Part shown: piece by piece, positions 8,653 through 18,205 of the stretch
Layout: every line of letters begins with the position of its first letter
How positions within the stretch are numbered: the first letter of the stretch is position 1
Source: CAVUCE01 sp963739985
GTDB taxonomy: Bacteria > Bacteroidota > Ignavibacteria > Ignavibacteriales > Ignavibacteriaceae
Assembly (NCBI GenBank): GCA_963739985.1
Contig: CAVUCE010000007.1
Coordinates: 350,282-414,281, forward strand
Reading direction: 5' to 3'
DNA: 64,000 bases
The notes under the pieces: generated by a model
Databases searched by the model: none
Told to the model about the DNA's origin: nothing
What the model saw: the letters and a program-made list of their open reading frames with translations, nothing else
Made by a program: the position numbers and the translations under genes

Positions 8653-8885
8653 TTGCCCTTTTTTATCGATTACGGCAGTGCATGGAACGGATATAATCAA
8701 GTTAAAATTAACAACTTAGCTGTCCGAATTGGAATTAGTTTTAGGTACCACCTCAAAATAATGCTGTTTCAAGTCGATTTTGGATTCAAATTTTACGATC
8801 CACAGAACAAAGATTTATCATTAAACAGCCTTTTGAGCACACTTTACAGCTACAATTCGGAATTGGGGAAGCATTCTTAAGTTAA
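8653..8885 (+). pseudogene. Remnant copy of an Omp85 C-terminal barrel end
   Basis: The translation (FFIDYGSAWNGYN..., VRIGISFRYH, FQVDFGFKFYDP) parallels the last 75 or so residues of the preceding Omp85 protein (FFADLGNTWLNYH, AGIGLRYY, FRIDFAFKFYDP). One base is missing near 8815; reading on in the shifted frame restores FIIKQPFEHTLQLQ and then FGIGEAF, the same terminal residues as the neighbour. This is therefore the frameshifted tail of a second, diverged paralogue, left by deletion or recombination. No start or signal peptide is present. Confidence 0.8.
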
Positions 8886-8986
8886 CAAATATGATTTAAC
8901 TAACTCAAACTTGGTGCATAGTATTTTATTTTGTTTAGCACATCAAAATTAGTTATTTTAAAGACTCTTTATTTTATAGGTTAAGT

Positions 8987-9862
8987 ATGATATACAGCAT
9001 GACAGGCTACGGCAAAGGAAACGCCGAAAACAAAAAAATGACCGTAGAAGTCGAAATAAAATCTGTTAACAGTAGATATCTGGATATTTCGTTAAGACTT
9101 CCATCTTCGTTGATGAACAAGGAATACGAACTTAGAGAATTTATAAAATCAAAAGTAAGCCGCGGAAAAATTGGAGTTAGCATCCAGTTAAAGAAAAACG
9201 GCGGTTCTGCAGATTTACCCGAAATAGATAAAGAAAAATTAAAGAATTACTTAAGCCAGATTAAAGAATTAAAAAAAGCTGCAAAGTTAACCGAGAAAAT
9301 TAAACTTCAACATTTACTGGATAATAAAGATCTTTACACTTCTTCCAACGGCGAATATTCGGAAGACGATTTTAATCTAATTAAAAATGCAATTTCAGAT
9401 TCGATAAAAAGCATGCTGAAAATGAAAGCGAATGAAGGTAAGGAGCTTGCAAAAGATCTAAAGAAACGAATAGAAATTATAGATCAGGCTTTGGTTGTAA
9501 TAGAAAAAGAGACTAAAGAATCATCTAAAGAATACTATGGAAAGTTAAAAGAAAAAGTAAAATCCATTTTAGATGAAAACAATTACGACGAACAGCGAAT
9601 GACTATGGAGCTGGCGGTAATCGCTGAAAAAGCAGATATAACCGAAGAGTGTGTTAGACTCCGCAGCCACATGAAATTTTTCTCGGATAGTTTAACAAAT
9701 GAAAACGATCCCGGCAGAAAACTTAATTTTCTGTGTCAGGAAATGAATAGAGAAACAAATACAATTTCTTCAAAATCTATCTCAACAATTATTACTCATA
9801 AAACTGTTATGATTAAAGAAGAGATAGAAAAAATAAGAGAACAAATACAAAATATTGAGTGA
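8987..9862 (+). CDS. yicC: YicC family endoribonuclease-like protein
   Basis: YicC/YloC family protein; the family includes a characterised endoribonuclease. The N terminus MIYSMTGYGKG and the block VEIKSVNSRYLDISLRLP are diagnostic, and the C-terminal DUF1732 region is present (RMTMELAVIAEKADITEECVRLRSH, GRKLNFLCQEMNRETNTISSK). The 291-residue length is normal. It begins an operon with gmk, rpoZ and coaBC, an arrangement also known from Firmicutes (yloC-gmk-rpoZ-coaBC), with gmk starting 3 bases after its stop. Confidence 0.95.
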   Translation: MIYSMTGYGKGNAENKKMTVEVEIKSVNSRYLDISLRLPSSLMNKEYELREFIKSKVSRGKIGVSIQLKKNGGSADLPEIDKEKLKNYLSQIKELKKAAKLTEKIKLQHLLDNKDLYTSSNGEYSEDDFNLIKNAISDSIKSMLKMKANEGKELAKDLKKRIEIIDQALVVIEKETKESSKEYYGKLKEKVKSILDENNYDEQRMTMELAVIAEKADITEECVRLRSHMKFFSDSLTNENDPGRKLNFLCQEMNRETNTISSKSISTIITHKTVMIKEEIEKIREQIQNIE

Positions 9863-9865
9863 TTA

Positions 9866-10444
9866 TTGGCTGGCAAAAAAGGAGAAATAATTGCGATTTC
9901 CGCTCCTAGCGGAACTGGTAAAACTACGATTGTAAAACAGATTTTGAAGGAATTTCCCGAACTGGTTTTTTCCGTTTCGGCTACAACGCGTAAAAAAAGA
10001 GCTAACGAAACTAACGGTGTTGAATATTTCTTTATCTCGGAAGATGAGTTTAAGGAAAAAATAAAAGCCAATGAATTTGTTGAATGGGAAAAATTTTACG
10101 ATTATTATTACGGAACTTACAAATCATACATAGAAACGAATATAAATTCTGGTCGACCCGTAATAATTGAAATTGACGTTAAAGGAGCTTTGGAATTAAA
10201 AAGTATTTATCCTGAAGCAAATTTAATCTATATTTTACCTCCCAGCTTTGAGGAATTAGTAAAAAGACTCAGAAACAGAAATACTGAAAGCGAAGAAGAT
10301 TTCAGGAAACGTACTGAGAGAGCCCGAATGGAATTGTCACTTAAGGATAAATTTGATTATTTTGTGGAAAATGCGGAACTAGATAAAGCAATTGCAGATA
10401 CTAAGATTTTAATAAAAAGAATAATTAATAAGGAGAATAAATAA
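9866..10444 (+). CDS. gmk: Guanylate kinase
   Basis: Phosphorylates GMP to GDP in purine nucleotide metabolism. The P-loop SAPSGTGKTTI is at residues 10-20, followed by SVSATTRKKRANETNGVEYFF (GMP-binding region) and the R-rich lid (RNRNTESEEDFRKRTERA). Its 192 residues are typical. The start is a TTG three bases after the yicC stop with no strong RBS, so translation is probably coupled to yicC. rpoZ follows with a 1-base gap. Confidence 0.96.
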   Translation: MAGKKGEIIAISAPSGTGKTTIVKQILKEFPELVFSVSATTRKKRANETNGVEYFFISEDEFKEKIKANEFVEWEKFYDYYYGTYKSYIETNINSGRPVIIEIDVKGALELKSIYPEANLIYILPPSFEELVKRLRNRNTESEEDFRKRTERARMELSLKDKFDYFVENAELDKAIADTKILIKRIINKENK

Positions 10445-10445
10445 A

Positions 10446-10739
10446 ATGGCAATACAACCGGTTGATTTGAGAGTGATTGATGCGAAGGCTTCGAATATTT
10501 ATGAAGGTATTATCGTTGCTTCAATAAGAGCTAGAGTTATTAATAGTGATACAAAAATTGAATATAACGCTTTGGTTAGTACTATTCCTAGTTCCGGTGC
10601 CGATGATGACAGCGAAGACATCGAAAACCCTGCTCAGTTAAAAATTTCCCAGGATTTTGATAAAAGAGAAAAACCGCATATTGAAGCATTGAATGAGTTG
10701 CTTGAAGGTAATATTGAATACGAATATAAGAAAAAGTAA
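10446..10739 (+). CDS. rpoZ: DNA-directed RNA polymerase omega subunit
   Basis: Small RNA polymerase subunit that helps fold beta-prime. The core omega motif is recognisable as NIYEGIIVASIRARVIN (residues 17-33). The rest is acidic and ends EYKKK, and the protein has 97 residues, in range for FCB omega subunits. A GGAGAATAAA RBS precedes the ATG within the end of gmk. Its position between gmk and coaBC is the conserved one and supports the call despite low overall conservation. A strong terminator follows. Confidence 0.88.
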   Translation: MAIQPVDLRVIDAKASNIYEGIIVASIRARVINSDTKIEYNALVSTIPSSGADDDSEDIENPAQLKISQDFDKREKPHIEALNELLEGNIEYEYKKK

Positions 10740-10770
10740 TTTAGATTTTTCTGATTTTAACTTTATGAAA

Positions 10771-10800
10771 GTCCCGAACATTGTTCGGGATTTTCTTTTT
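10771..10800 (+). terminator. Rho-independent terminator after rpoZ
   Basis: TCCCGAACA (10772-10780) pairs with TGTTCGGGA (10782-10790) and is followed by TTTTCTTTTT. It separates yicC-gmk-rpoZ from coaBC. Confidence 0.85.
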
Positions 10801-10895
10801 GAAGTAAATTAAATTTATTGTTTTAATTCATTCTCTTAAATAGTTATCTTATTTAAGATAATTTTAGATTTATAGATTGGTATAAGGAATTTTTT

Positions 10896-12108
10896 ATGGG
10901 CAACGAAATACTGAATGGTAAAAAAATTCTATTAGGTGTTTCCGGCGGAATTGCCGCGTATAAATCTACTTTTCTTGTAAGAGAATTAGTTAAGCTAGGT
11001 GCAAAAGTAAAAGTTGTAATGACTCCGTCTGCCACTGAATTTATAACGCCCTTAACACTTTCTACACTTTCCCAAAATGAAGTAATTGTAAACGTATTTC
11101 CACAAGATCAAAAAAACGGGACTAGCTTTTCACCCTGGCATATAGATTTGGCTTTGTGGGCGGATTTAATGATTATTGCTCCTGCTACGGTAAACACTGT
11201 TGCAAAAATAGCCAACGGATTTGCTGATAATGCACTTACAACTTTAGTTACTGCTTTACGATGTCCGCTGTTACTCTGTCCAAGTGCAGACATTGATATG
11301 TACGAAAACAAATTTACTCAAGCAAACTTACAAAAATTGGATGAAGCCGGTTATTATATTCTTGAAGCGGAATCAGGTGAGCTTGCTAGCGGTTTGAGCG
11401 GAAAAGGAAGATTTCCCGAAATAAACAAAGTCATCGATGCGGCGGAATTAATATTATCCGGTTACAAAAAGGATTTAGCAGGAAAAAATATTTTAGTAAC
11501 TGCTGGTCCAACATTCGAAGATATAGATCCAGTTAGATTTATAGGAAATAGATCGTCCGGTAAAATGGGATTTCAAATTGCCAAAGCGGCATATTTACGC
11601 GGCGCTGAAGTTACTCTTATTTCCGGGCCTTCATCGGAAATGTCTTATCCCGAAATAAAATTCATAAAAGTTCGTTCCGCTGCAGATATGAAAAAAGCTG
11701 TTGATGATGAACTTGCAAAAAACGATGTGCTGATAATGTCGTCTGCAGTTGCTGATTACAAACCGGAAAAATCATCGGATAAAAAAATTAAAAAAGATGA
11801 TAATCTTGATTCCATAAAATTAACTCTGACTGATGATATTCTATCACAATTAAATGCCAAAGATAAGTTTGTTATTGGCTTTGCTTTAGAAACTGATAAT
11901 GAGATTAAGTAATGCCGAGAAAAAATTAAAAAATAAGAAACTAGATTTAATTGTGTTAAATTCGTTGAAAGATGAAAATAGTGGATTTGAGACTGACACC
12001 AATAAAATAACTATAATTCATAAATCAGGAAATAAAAAGACTTATCCTTTGCAATCTAAATTTCAAGTCGCTAATAAAATACTTTCGGAAATACCGACAG
12101 GAAATTAA
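10896..12108 (+). CDS. coaBC: Bifunctional phosphopantothenoylcysteine decarboxylase/phosphopantothenate-cysteine ligase, frameshifted
   Basis: Performs two steps of coenzyme A synthesis. The N-terminal flavoprotein CoaC domain shows VSGGIAAYKS, the active-site WHIDL and PATVNTVAKIANGFADN; the C-terminal CoaB domain shows ILVTAGPTFEDIDPVRFIGNRSSGKMG and SSAVADYKP. The frame breaks at about 11911: the first frame stops after ETDNEIK, while removing one T (AAG-T-AATGCC) continues into NAEKKLKNKKLDLIVLNSL, the expected CoaB tail, to 12108 (403 residues in total). CoaBC is normally essential, so an inserted-base sequencing error is more likely than true loss. Confidence 0.9.
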
Positions 12109-12211
12109 ATTATTGAATAAAGATTAAACTAATATCGTAATTTCCCAAATGAAGGAGCAAACCTTTAGAAATAAGTTTCTTGAAATTATTAATGATTACT
12201 GTTTCTAAAAT

Positions 12212-12248
12212 GGTCATTCTGATCCCGACCTGTCGGGAGAAGAATCTC
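12212..12248. repeat. REP-like hairpin element in the coaBC-udg gap
   Basis: GGTCATTCTGA, an inner hairpin TCCCGACC/GTCGGGA and AGAATCTC form a short dispersed element of the same type as the tandem array at 56955-57432. A second small GC-rich phrase (CCCCGCCTAATGCGGG) follows near 12285. The rest of 12109-12356 shows nothing recognisable. Confidence 0.6.
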
Positions 12249-12356
12249 AAGAGAGCGATTTTTATAAAATTCAGAGATATTTCCCCGCCTAATGCGGGTC
12301 AATATGACCTAATAATTAAACATTTATTTGTGTAATATGAGTCAATAATATTAAAA

Positions 12357-13110
12357 ATGAGTAGTGAATTAAAAAAGCAAATAATAGAAGCTTTAAAAGA
12401 TCAAAAAAATATATTTGGAGATGATCTTTTTGATACGGAAGTATTAAAGAGAAAAACCATCGTGCAAAAAAAAAATATCGAAGAATCAATTACCCAGGAA
12501 TTACAGGAAGATTTAATGATTAATGGAGAAAAAGAAAACTGGCAAGCAGCCAAAAATTTAGAAGAGTTGAATAAACAAATTTGCGAATGTTTGAACTGTC
12601 CGCTGGGTAAGAATAGAACAAATTTTGTTTTTGGTTCCGGAAATCCAAATGCCGATGTAATGGTAATTGGCGAAGGACCGGGAGCAGAAGAAGATAAACA
12701 AGGATTGCCTTTTGTAGGACGCGCAGGTAAACTTTTAACTGATATTTTAAAAGCTATAAATTTTGAACGGGAAGAAGTTTATATAGCTAATGTTGTTAAA
12801 TGTCGTCCGCCGGCAAACAGAACTCCTTTAGCTCCTGAAATGGATGAGTGTGTTCCTTATTTGAAAAAGCAAATTGAATTAATAAAACCAAAGCTAATTC
12901 TATTAGTTGGTTTAACAGCAGCGCAAGGTATTTTGAAAAAGAAAGATTCACTCACAAAAATGAGGGGACAAGTTTTTGAATTTGAAAATGCAAAAGTTAT
13001 GGTAACTTATCATCCTGCCGGCGTTGTTAAGAAATCCCGGTTGGAAAAGAGCAACCTGGGAAGATGTTCAACAGTTTAGAAAATTATACGATGAAATGGT
13101 AAAAAAATAA
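12357..13110 (+). CDS. Uracil-DNA glycosylase family 4 (Fe-S type), frameshifted
   Basis: Excises uracil from DNA in base excision repair. The family-4 signature is clear: CLNCPLGKNRTNFVFGSG (Cys ligands of the 4Fe-4S cluster), the catalytic GEGPGAEEDKQGLPFVGRAG, ANVVKCRPPANRTP, and the MVTYHPA motif. The frame is broken just after MVTYHPA: dropping one G in GCCGGCG (about 13020) restores ALLRNPGWKRATWEDVQQF and a stop at 13108-13110 (250 residues), whereas the raw frame ends in unrelated residues at 13079. This is the second of three single-base insertions within 2 kb. dnaB starts one base later. Confidence 0.9.
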
Positions 13111-13111
13111 A

Positions 13112-14546
13112 ATGGGTAAAATTCAAAGACCAAATAATGATGTTAATAAATTAATCCCTGCAGATGTAAAACCACCTTCAGCTCCGGAAATTGAAGCCGC
13201 TGTGCTTGGTGCTATGATGATTGAAAAAGAATCTGTCCCGAAAGCAATAGAATTATTAACACCGGCAAGTTTTTATCTTAGAGAACACCGTTTAATCTTT
13301 GAGGCAATGCAATCTCTTTTTGATTCAGGTGAACCAATAGATACAGTTACGTTGTACGAAGAATTAAAAAAACGCGAACAGTTAGATCAAGCAGGCGGAG
13401 CAGTTTATCTGAGTAAATTATCCCAAAACATTACTTCTGCTGCTAATATAGAATATCATGCAAAAATAATCCTTGAAAAAGAAATATTACGGGGATTAAT
13501 AACAAGCTCACACGAAATTGCTCAATCAGCTTATGAAGGAACAATGGATGCGTTCGATATTCTTGACGAAGCGGAAAGAAAGATTTTTGAAATTACCGAG
13601 ACTCACCTTAAAAGATCTTTCCAGGGAATGGATAGGGCAGTAAGGGATGCGCTGGAATATATAGAAGCAATTCATTCAAATACAAAACAAAAATTTTCTG
13701 TTCCTACTGGATTTTATGAACTTGATGAAATGCTCGGTGGATTTCCAAAAATCAGATTTAATTATTCTTGCCGCAAGGCCCTCCATGGGAAAAACAGCCT
13801 TGGCTTTATCTTTAGCGCGTAACGCAGCAATTGATCATAAAGTTCCGGTTGGAATATTTAGTCTTGAAATGTCAACGATGCAGCTAGTAATTCGTATGCT
13901 TTGCGCGGAAGGAAGATTGAATGCGCATCTTGTAAGAACCGGAAAACTTCCTCATGAAGAAGGTGTTAAGCTAAGTAGAAATGCTCATAAGTTAATTGAG
14001 TCTCCTGTATTTGTTGACGATACTCCGGCACAAACTGTATTAGAGATTCGTGCTAAAGCAAGAAGATTAAAAGTTGAACATAACATTGGTTTAATCATTA
14101 TTGATTATCTTCAGTTGATGCAAGGTCCCGCGAAAGTTGAAAGTCGTGAAAGAGAAATTTCCCACATTTCAAGATCGTTAAAATCGTTGGCAAAAGAATT
14201 AAACATTCCCGTTATTGCGTTAGCTCAGCTTAATCGTGCGGTTGAAACAAGAACTGATAAAAGGCCGCAGCTTTCTGATCTTCGTGAATCCGGCTCAATA
14301 GAACAGGATGCCGATGTTGTTATGTTTTTAAATAGACCTGAGTATTACGGAATTATGAAAGACGATGCCGGTAATTCGAATGAAGGCGTAGCGGAGCTTA
14401 TTATAGGTAAACAGAGAAATGGTCCTGTCGGTGATATAAGATTGGCGTTTATCAAAGAATATGCGCGGTTTGAAAACTTAGCGCACGCCAGACAAATTGA
14501 AGAATATGCCAGCGCAAGCACTCCGCCGGAAGAAGATATTATTTGA
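13112..14546 (+). CDS. dnaB: Replicative DNA helicase DnaB, frameshifted
   Basis: Hexameric replication-fork helicase. The N-terminal primase-interacting domain (PPSAPEIEAAVLGAMM) and the RecA-like C-terminal domain (Walker A ARPSMGKTALAL, Walker B IGLIIIDYLQLM, SIEQDADVVMFLNRPEYY) are both present. The frame breaks at about 13745: one extra C in GGATTTCCAAAAATC; without it the chain reads LGGFQKSDLIILAARPSMGKT, giving 477 residues. As dnaB is indispensable and only one base is wrong, an assembly or sequencing error is favoured. There is no sign of an intein at the break. Confidence 0.93.
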
Positions 14547-14609
14547 AGCAATTAACAATGAATAATTAAAAATTAACAATTCATAGTCTTAATTAAAATG
14601 GAAAATTTT

Positions 14610-15476
14610 ATGAGATACAGAAACATGTTTTTTATTGCATTATTTTTATTTACGGTTTCTTTAAGTGCTCAGACTTTTACTCAACAGGATGTAGATGTTT
14701 GTAAAGCAAAATTTAAAATGGCGGTTAGTAAAGATCTGGAAAATCAGCCGATTGGTGATGTTATTGCCTCTATAGGTAAAAGTTTTATCGGAACTGATTA
14801 CGTTGCTCATACCCTGGAAAAAGGCGATAAAGAAAATCTGGTTATAAATCTTACCGGATTGGATTGTACAACATTTTTAGAAACTGATTTAACTTTTGCA
14901 AGATGTATAAAAGAGAAGAAAACCACATTTGAAAATTATGAAAAGGAACTAACAGAGATTAGATATAGAAACGGAGAACTTGACGGTTATCCTTCACGTT
15001 TACATTATTTTTCAGACTGGATTTACAATAACGTTAAAAAGGGAATCGTAAAAAATATTACAAAGGAAATCGGTGGAGAACCAATTAAATTCCATGTTGA
15101 TTTTATGTCGAATCATCCGGACTTATACAAGCAATTAAAAGCTAATCCAAAATTTGTTCCTGTAATCAGAAAGCAGGAAGAATCGATAAATAAAAGAGAA
15201 TACTATTATATTCCTCAAACTAAAGTTGCAAAAGTAGAGGATAAAATTCACAACGGAGATTTAATTGCAATTACTACAAACGAAAAAGGACTGGATATCG
15301 GACACGTGGGAATTGCGGTAAAAATGGACGATGGAAGAATTCATTTTATGCATGCACCTAACGTTGGATACAAAGTTCAAATAACAAAAGAACCGCTGGC
15401 TGATTATCTTTTAAGAATTAAAAAACATACCGGGATAATAGTTCTAAGAGCGCAAGAACCGGTTAAAAAAGATTAG
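14610..15476 (+). CDS. DUF1460 family secreted amidase/peptidase-like protein
   Basis: Resembles the DUF1460 family of NlpC/P60-like cell-wall enzymes, known structurally from Bacteroides. A signal peptide (FFIALFLFTVSLSAQ) is followed by the catalytic-region motif GLDCTTFLE, in which Cys is the likely nucleophile, and the late DIGHVGIAVKM with a conserved His, then HFMHAP. About 288 residues. ATG at 14610 is preferred over 14598 because GGAAAA lies six bases before it. It probably cleaves peptidoglycan stems; the substrate is inferred from the family. It follows dnaB but is separated by a short AT-rich gap. Confidence 0.85.
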   Translation: MRYRNMFFIALFLFTVSLSAQTFTQQDVDVCKAKFKMAVSKDLENQPIGDVIASIGKSFIGTDYVAHTLEKGDKENLVINLTGLDCTTFLETDLTFARCIKEKKTTFENYEKELTEIRYRNGELDGYPSRLHYFSDWIYNNVKKGIVKNITKEIGGEPIKFHVDFMSNHPDLYKQLKANPKFVPVIRKQEESINKREYYYIPQTKVAKVEDKIHNGDLIAITTNEKGLDIGHVGIAVKMDDGRIHFMHAPNVGYKVQITKEPLADYLLRIKKHTGIIVLRAQEPVKKD

Positions 15477-15489
15477 TAATCTGTTTTGA

Positions 15490-15526
15490 ATTTTAGGAAC
15501 GTTACGGATGCTAATGTTCCTAAAAT
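15490..15526 (+). terminator. Stem-loop after the DUF1460 gene
   Basis: ATTTTAGGAAC (15490-15500) pairs perfectly with GTTCCTAAAAT (15516-15526) around a 15-nt loop. The run of T after it is weak, so it may be a terminator or a 3'-end stabiliser. Confidence 0.55.
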
Positions 15527-15853
15527 TCCTAGCATTCATCAAAAAAAAACAGATACGCAACCCAGAGTTGAAAGAATTATTCCGCATGTAGCATCATCAG
15601 AAAAAACAAATATTTTCTCAAATTGACTCTTAAAAACATTTGTAATTAATTTTCAAAAAATATCCTCACTCATTGTTTATAAACAACAATCTCACCTTTC
15701 TGAAAAATAGCATCATGAAATTGTGATGATTCACTGCCTCGCAAAAATAAATTGCCAGTTGACCATGTTTCCAATCCAACCCTGTTGATCTACAAAGTGA
15801 AATGATTTTTACAATAAATAAAAAAGTGCTTTTTTATAAATAACTTTTTACGT
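15527..15853. other. Intergenic region with a possible decayed minus-strand coding stretch
   Basis: No intact gene. On the minus strand, 15789-15670 stays open for about 40 codons and reads protein-like (WSTGNLFLRG, QKGEIVVYKQ, then stop). It may be the tail of a lost gene, but I cannot name a family. The rest is very AT-rich. Confidence 0.3.
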
Positions 15854-15870
15854 TTTAAAGCATCTTTAAA
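15854..15870. promoter_or_regulatory. Operator-like dyad TTTAAAG-CAT-CTTTAAA, copy 1
   Basis: A perfect 7+3+7 inverted repeat 68 bases before the first propeller gene. The same 17-mer, within a 27-of-30 matching context beginning AACTTTTT, recurs at 27811-27827 before the first RND gene. Suited to a dimeric DNA-binding protein; the regulator is unknown. Confidence 0.55.
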
Positions 15871-15937
15871 TGTATAGATAGATATGCCGCGGGTTATGTA
15901 ATGAGATATTCTTACTTAAATGATCTCCGGGAGAATA

Positions 15938-17032
15938 ATGAAAAAATATTTCCTATATGTGTTAATAACTATTTCCGCAGCTTTAGCATTGAATTGCAGA
16001 AATAGCAGCAAAGAGAAAGAGCAATTTGTTGTAAACGACGGTACGCGCAAGAAAGTCTTTAGATTTTCTTTCGACAAAGTTAAAACTCCCAGAGGAGAAC
16101 GAATTTGGAAGAAAGTAAAGCTGAATTTTGATTTGAAAATTGGAGGCATAAAAGATACCATTTTGATTGTACCATCAAGGGTTAAGATCGACACAAATCA
16201 AAATATATATATTGAAGATTGGAACGATTGTTCAATAAAGAAATTTGATAATACTGGAAAGTTTATTAAAAGATACGGCAAGAAAGGCAGGGGACCGGGA
16301 GAATTTTCTCAACTGTATGATTTCGATGTTACCGGTAACGGTAAAATTGCAGCGCTTGATCCTAATGGAAATAAATTTGTCGTTTTTAATAATAATAAAA
16401 TAGAAGACATCAAATGTACTTTATTGCCGCTTAGCATTTGCTTTGTAGATTCCAACGAAATTGCCACATTTCAGATGATGAGTACATTCGAGAATGCGCC
16501 GATAATGAAAATAAATTATAAAAATAAAATCTCTGAAAATTATCAAAATTTTTTGGATATCGAAAGTATACATAAAAACAATAGCGGCATGACACAATAC
16601 ATAATCGGGGACCTACACCAGGCTGGAAATAATCAATTAATCTTTGTTGCAAGTGTTATGGGATATGCAATTCAATATAATGGAAAGGGCAGAATATATA
16701 ATGCGTTCAAATTAATTAACGCTCCTTCGCAAATTAAAGTACAAGGAAGAACTGCAAATATAGGAGGCGGACTAAGAAAAGAACAATATCTTTTTGAATC
16801 ATCAAGTGTATATAATAATTATTTGTACTTGCTCGTTGATAAATCATCAAAAGTTTCGGATGAATATTACATTGACAAATATTCTATAAAAGAAGGTAAG
16901 TATTTATACTCAATGTTATTTAAGGGCTTTGGTAAACTGTACTCGGTGTGTTTAACAAATAAAAAAATATTTTTAGTTAAACAAAATTCCGAAGTTGATG
17001 TATTTAATTATGAAGTAGAAAGTATTCCTTAG
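15938..17032 (+). CDS. Six-bladed beta-propeller lipoprotein (A)
   Basis: Predicted surface or periplasmic lipoprotein. The ATG at 15938 is chosen because CCGGGAGAATA is directly upstream and it gives a clean lipoprotein signal ending LALNC. The body (about 340 residues) shows NHL/six-bladed-propeller features: KIDTNQNIYIEDW, CSIKKFDNTGKFIKRYG and the hallmark KKGRGPGEF, which is shared by all four propellers here. Proteins of this type are common next to NVEAL-type small peptides in Bacteroides; the ligand is unknown. The next propeller gene starts 11 bases after its stop, so the two form an operon. It is the most diverged of the lipoprotein paralogues. Confidence 0.82.
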   Translation: MKKYFLYVLITISAALALNCRNSSKEKEQFVVNDGTRKKVFRFSFDKVKTPRGERIWKKVKLNFDLKIGGIKDTILIVPSRVKIDTNQNIYIEDWNDCSIKKFDNTGKFIKRYGKKGRGPGEFSQLYDFDVTGNGKIAALDPNGNKFVVFNNNKIEDIKCTLLPLSICFVDSNEIATFQMMSTFENAPIMKINYKNKISENYQNFLDIESIHKNNSGMTQYIIGDLHQAGNNQLIFVASVMGYAIQYNGKGRIYNAFKLINAPSQIKVQGRTANIGGGLRKEQYLFESSSVYNNYLYLLVDKSSKVSDEYYIDKYSIKEGKYLYSMLFKGFGKLYSVCLTNKKIFLVKQNSEVDVFNYEVESIP

Positions 17033-17043
17033 GAGCTTATGAG

Positions 17044-18177
17044 ATGAATATTAATATTAAATCATTTCTATTTTATTCCGTTATATTTATTTCATTACTG
17101 CTTTATTCGTGCGGCAGTAAGAAAAATCAAGAAAAAACATCCCCTTCGGATATACCTGCCGGCAAATATTACACTGTTGAAATGAAAGTAAGAGAAAAAA
17201 CTTACCATATTCCTCTCAATTATAAAATAAGTAAACAAACCTTAACACAGCGAAAATTTAAAAATATAGAAACCAAAACTTTATTTAAGATTGGCGGAAT
17301 TAAGGACACTACGTTTGGATTTGCGATGGAAGTAAGAACGGATAAAACCGGAAATATATTTGTTATTGATCAGGCTTATAACTGCATAAAAAAATTTGAT
17401 AGCGATGGAAAATTTATTAGAAATTATGGTAGAAAAGGCAGAGGGCCAGGAGAATTTGTTTCGCCGTTAAGATTAGATGTATTAGATGATGGAAAGATAT
17501 TAGTTTTAGATCCTAATCTAAGTAAATGTGAGTTATTCTACAGTAATAAAGAAAAACAGTTTAAGACTAAAATGGTGTCTTATTCAGCTCGTTTTGCTAA
17601 TTCAAATTCTTTTGTAGCTTTTCAAATTTTAGCGCCGTATGATTATTCACCCCTACAGGAATATAATATAAAAACCGGTAGCACAAATTCATGGCAGAAT
17701 CTTATAGATAAAAAAGGGAAAAATTTGGGCGCACTTCCTTTCTTAAATGGTGATATTTACAGAACTAAAGATGGTATTATTTATGTCCCGATTTATATGA
17801 ACCATTTTGTGAAATATTCCGATGATGGAAAAATTATCTACGCCAGGAACACCATGGATAATACAGGGCTGCCTTCATTTCAAAAGGATACCAAATACGG
17901 TGTTGGTTTTATACTTCCTAAAAAATACTTATCTGCCTGGATGGCGTTTGTTGAACAGGATGATTTGTATATAGTAAGTTATCCTGCTTCAAAAAAAGTA
18001 GATAAGGGTGAAGAATTTGTTGTTGATGTTTACTCTGTTTCAAATGGTGAATATTTGTATTCTATTAAAATCTTAGCTGATAAAAATGCGGGCGGACTGT
18101 ACATGGATAAAGATCGATTATATATTATAAAAGATAATTTAGAACTAGACGTTTTGAGTTATAAAATAAATAGCTAA
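17044..18177 (+). CDS. Six-bladed beta-propeller lipoprotein (B)
   Basis: Lipoprotein signal with lipobox LLYSC then GSKKNQ. A propeller domain follows, with LFKIGGIKDTTF, NIFVIDQAYNCIKKFDSDGK, YGRKGRGPGEF and ILVLDPNLSKCELF. It is closely similar along its whole length to propeller D (25732-26871), including the PYDYSPL/PFDYSAI, NHFVKYS and AWMAFV/SWRAFV segments, so B and D are paralogues from an in-island duplication. An RBS (AGGAGCTTATGAG) precedes the ATG. The 377 residues are typical. Probably anchored in the outer membrane; partner peptide and function unknown. Confidence 0.85.
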   Translation: MNINIKSFLFYSVIFISLLLYSCGSKKNQEKTSPSDIPAGKYYTVEMKVREKTYHIPLNYKISKQTLTQRKFKNIETKTLFKIGGIKDTTFGFAMEVRTDKTGNIFVIDQAYNCIKKFDSDGKFIRNYGRKGRGPGEFVSPLRLDVLDDGKILVLDPNLSKCELFYSNKEKQFKTKMVSYSARFANSNSFVAFQILAPYDYSPLQEYNIKTGSTNSWQNLIDKKGKNLGALPFLNGDIYRTKDGIIYVPIYMNHFVKYSDDGKIIYARNTMDNTGLPSFQKDTKYGVGFILPKKYLSAWMAFVEQDDLYIVSYPASKKVDKGEEFVVDVYSVSNGEYLYSIKILADKNAGGLYMDKDRLYIIKDNLELDVLSYKINS

Positions 18178-18205
18178 AACTTATTGTGTAAATTATAATT
18201 GCCGC

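Noticed and set aside
10896..12108. Programmed frameshifting in coaBC
   Set aside because: The break has no slippery heptamer with a downstream structure that I can identify, and two neighbouring genes show the same kind of inserted base; error is simpler.
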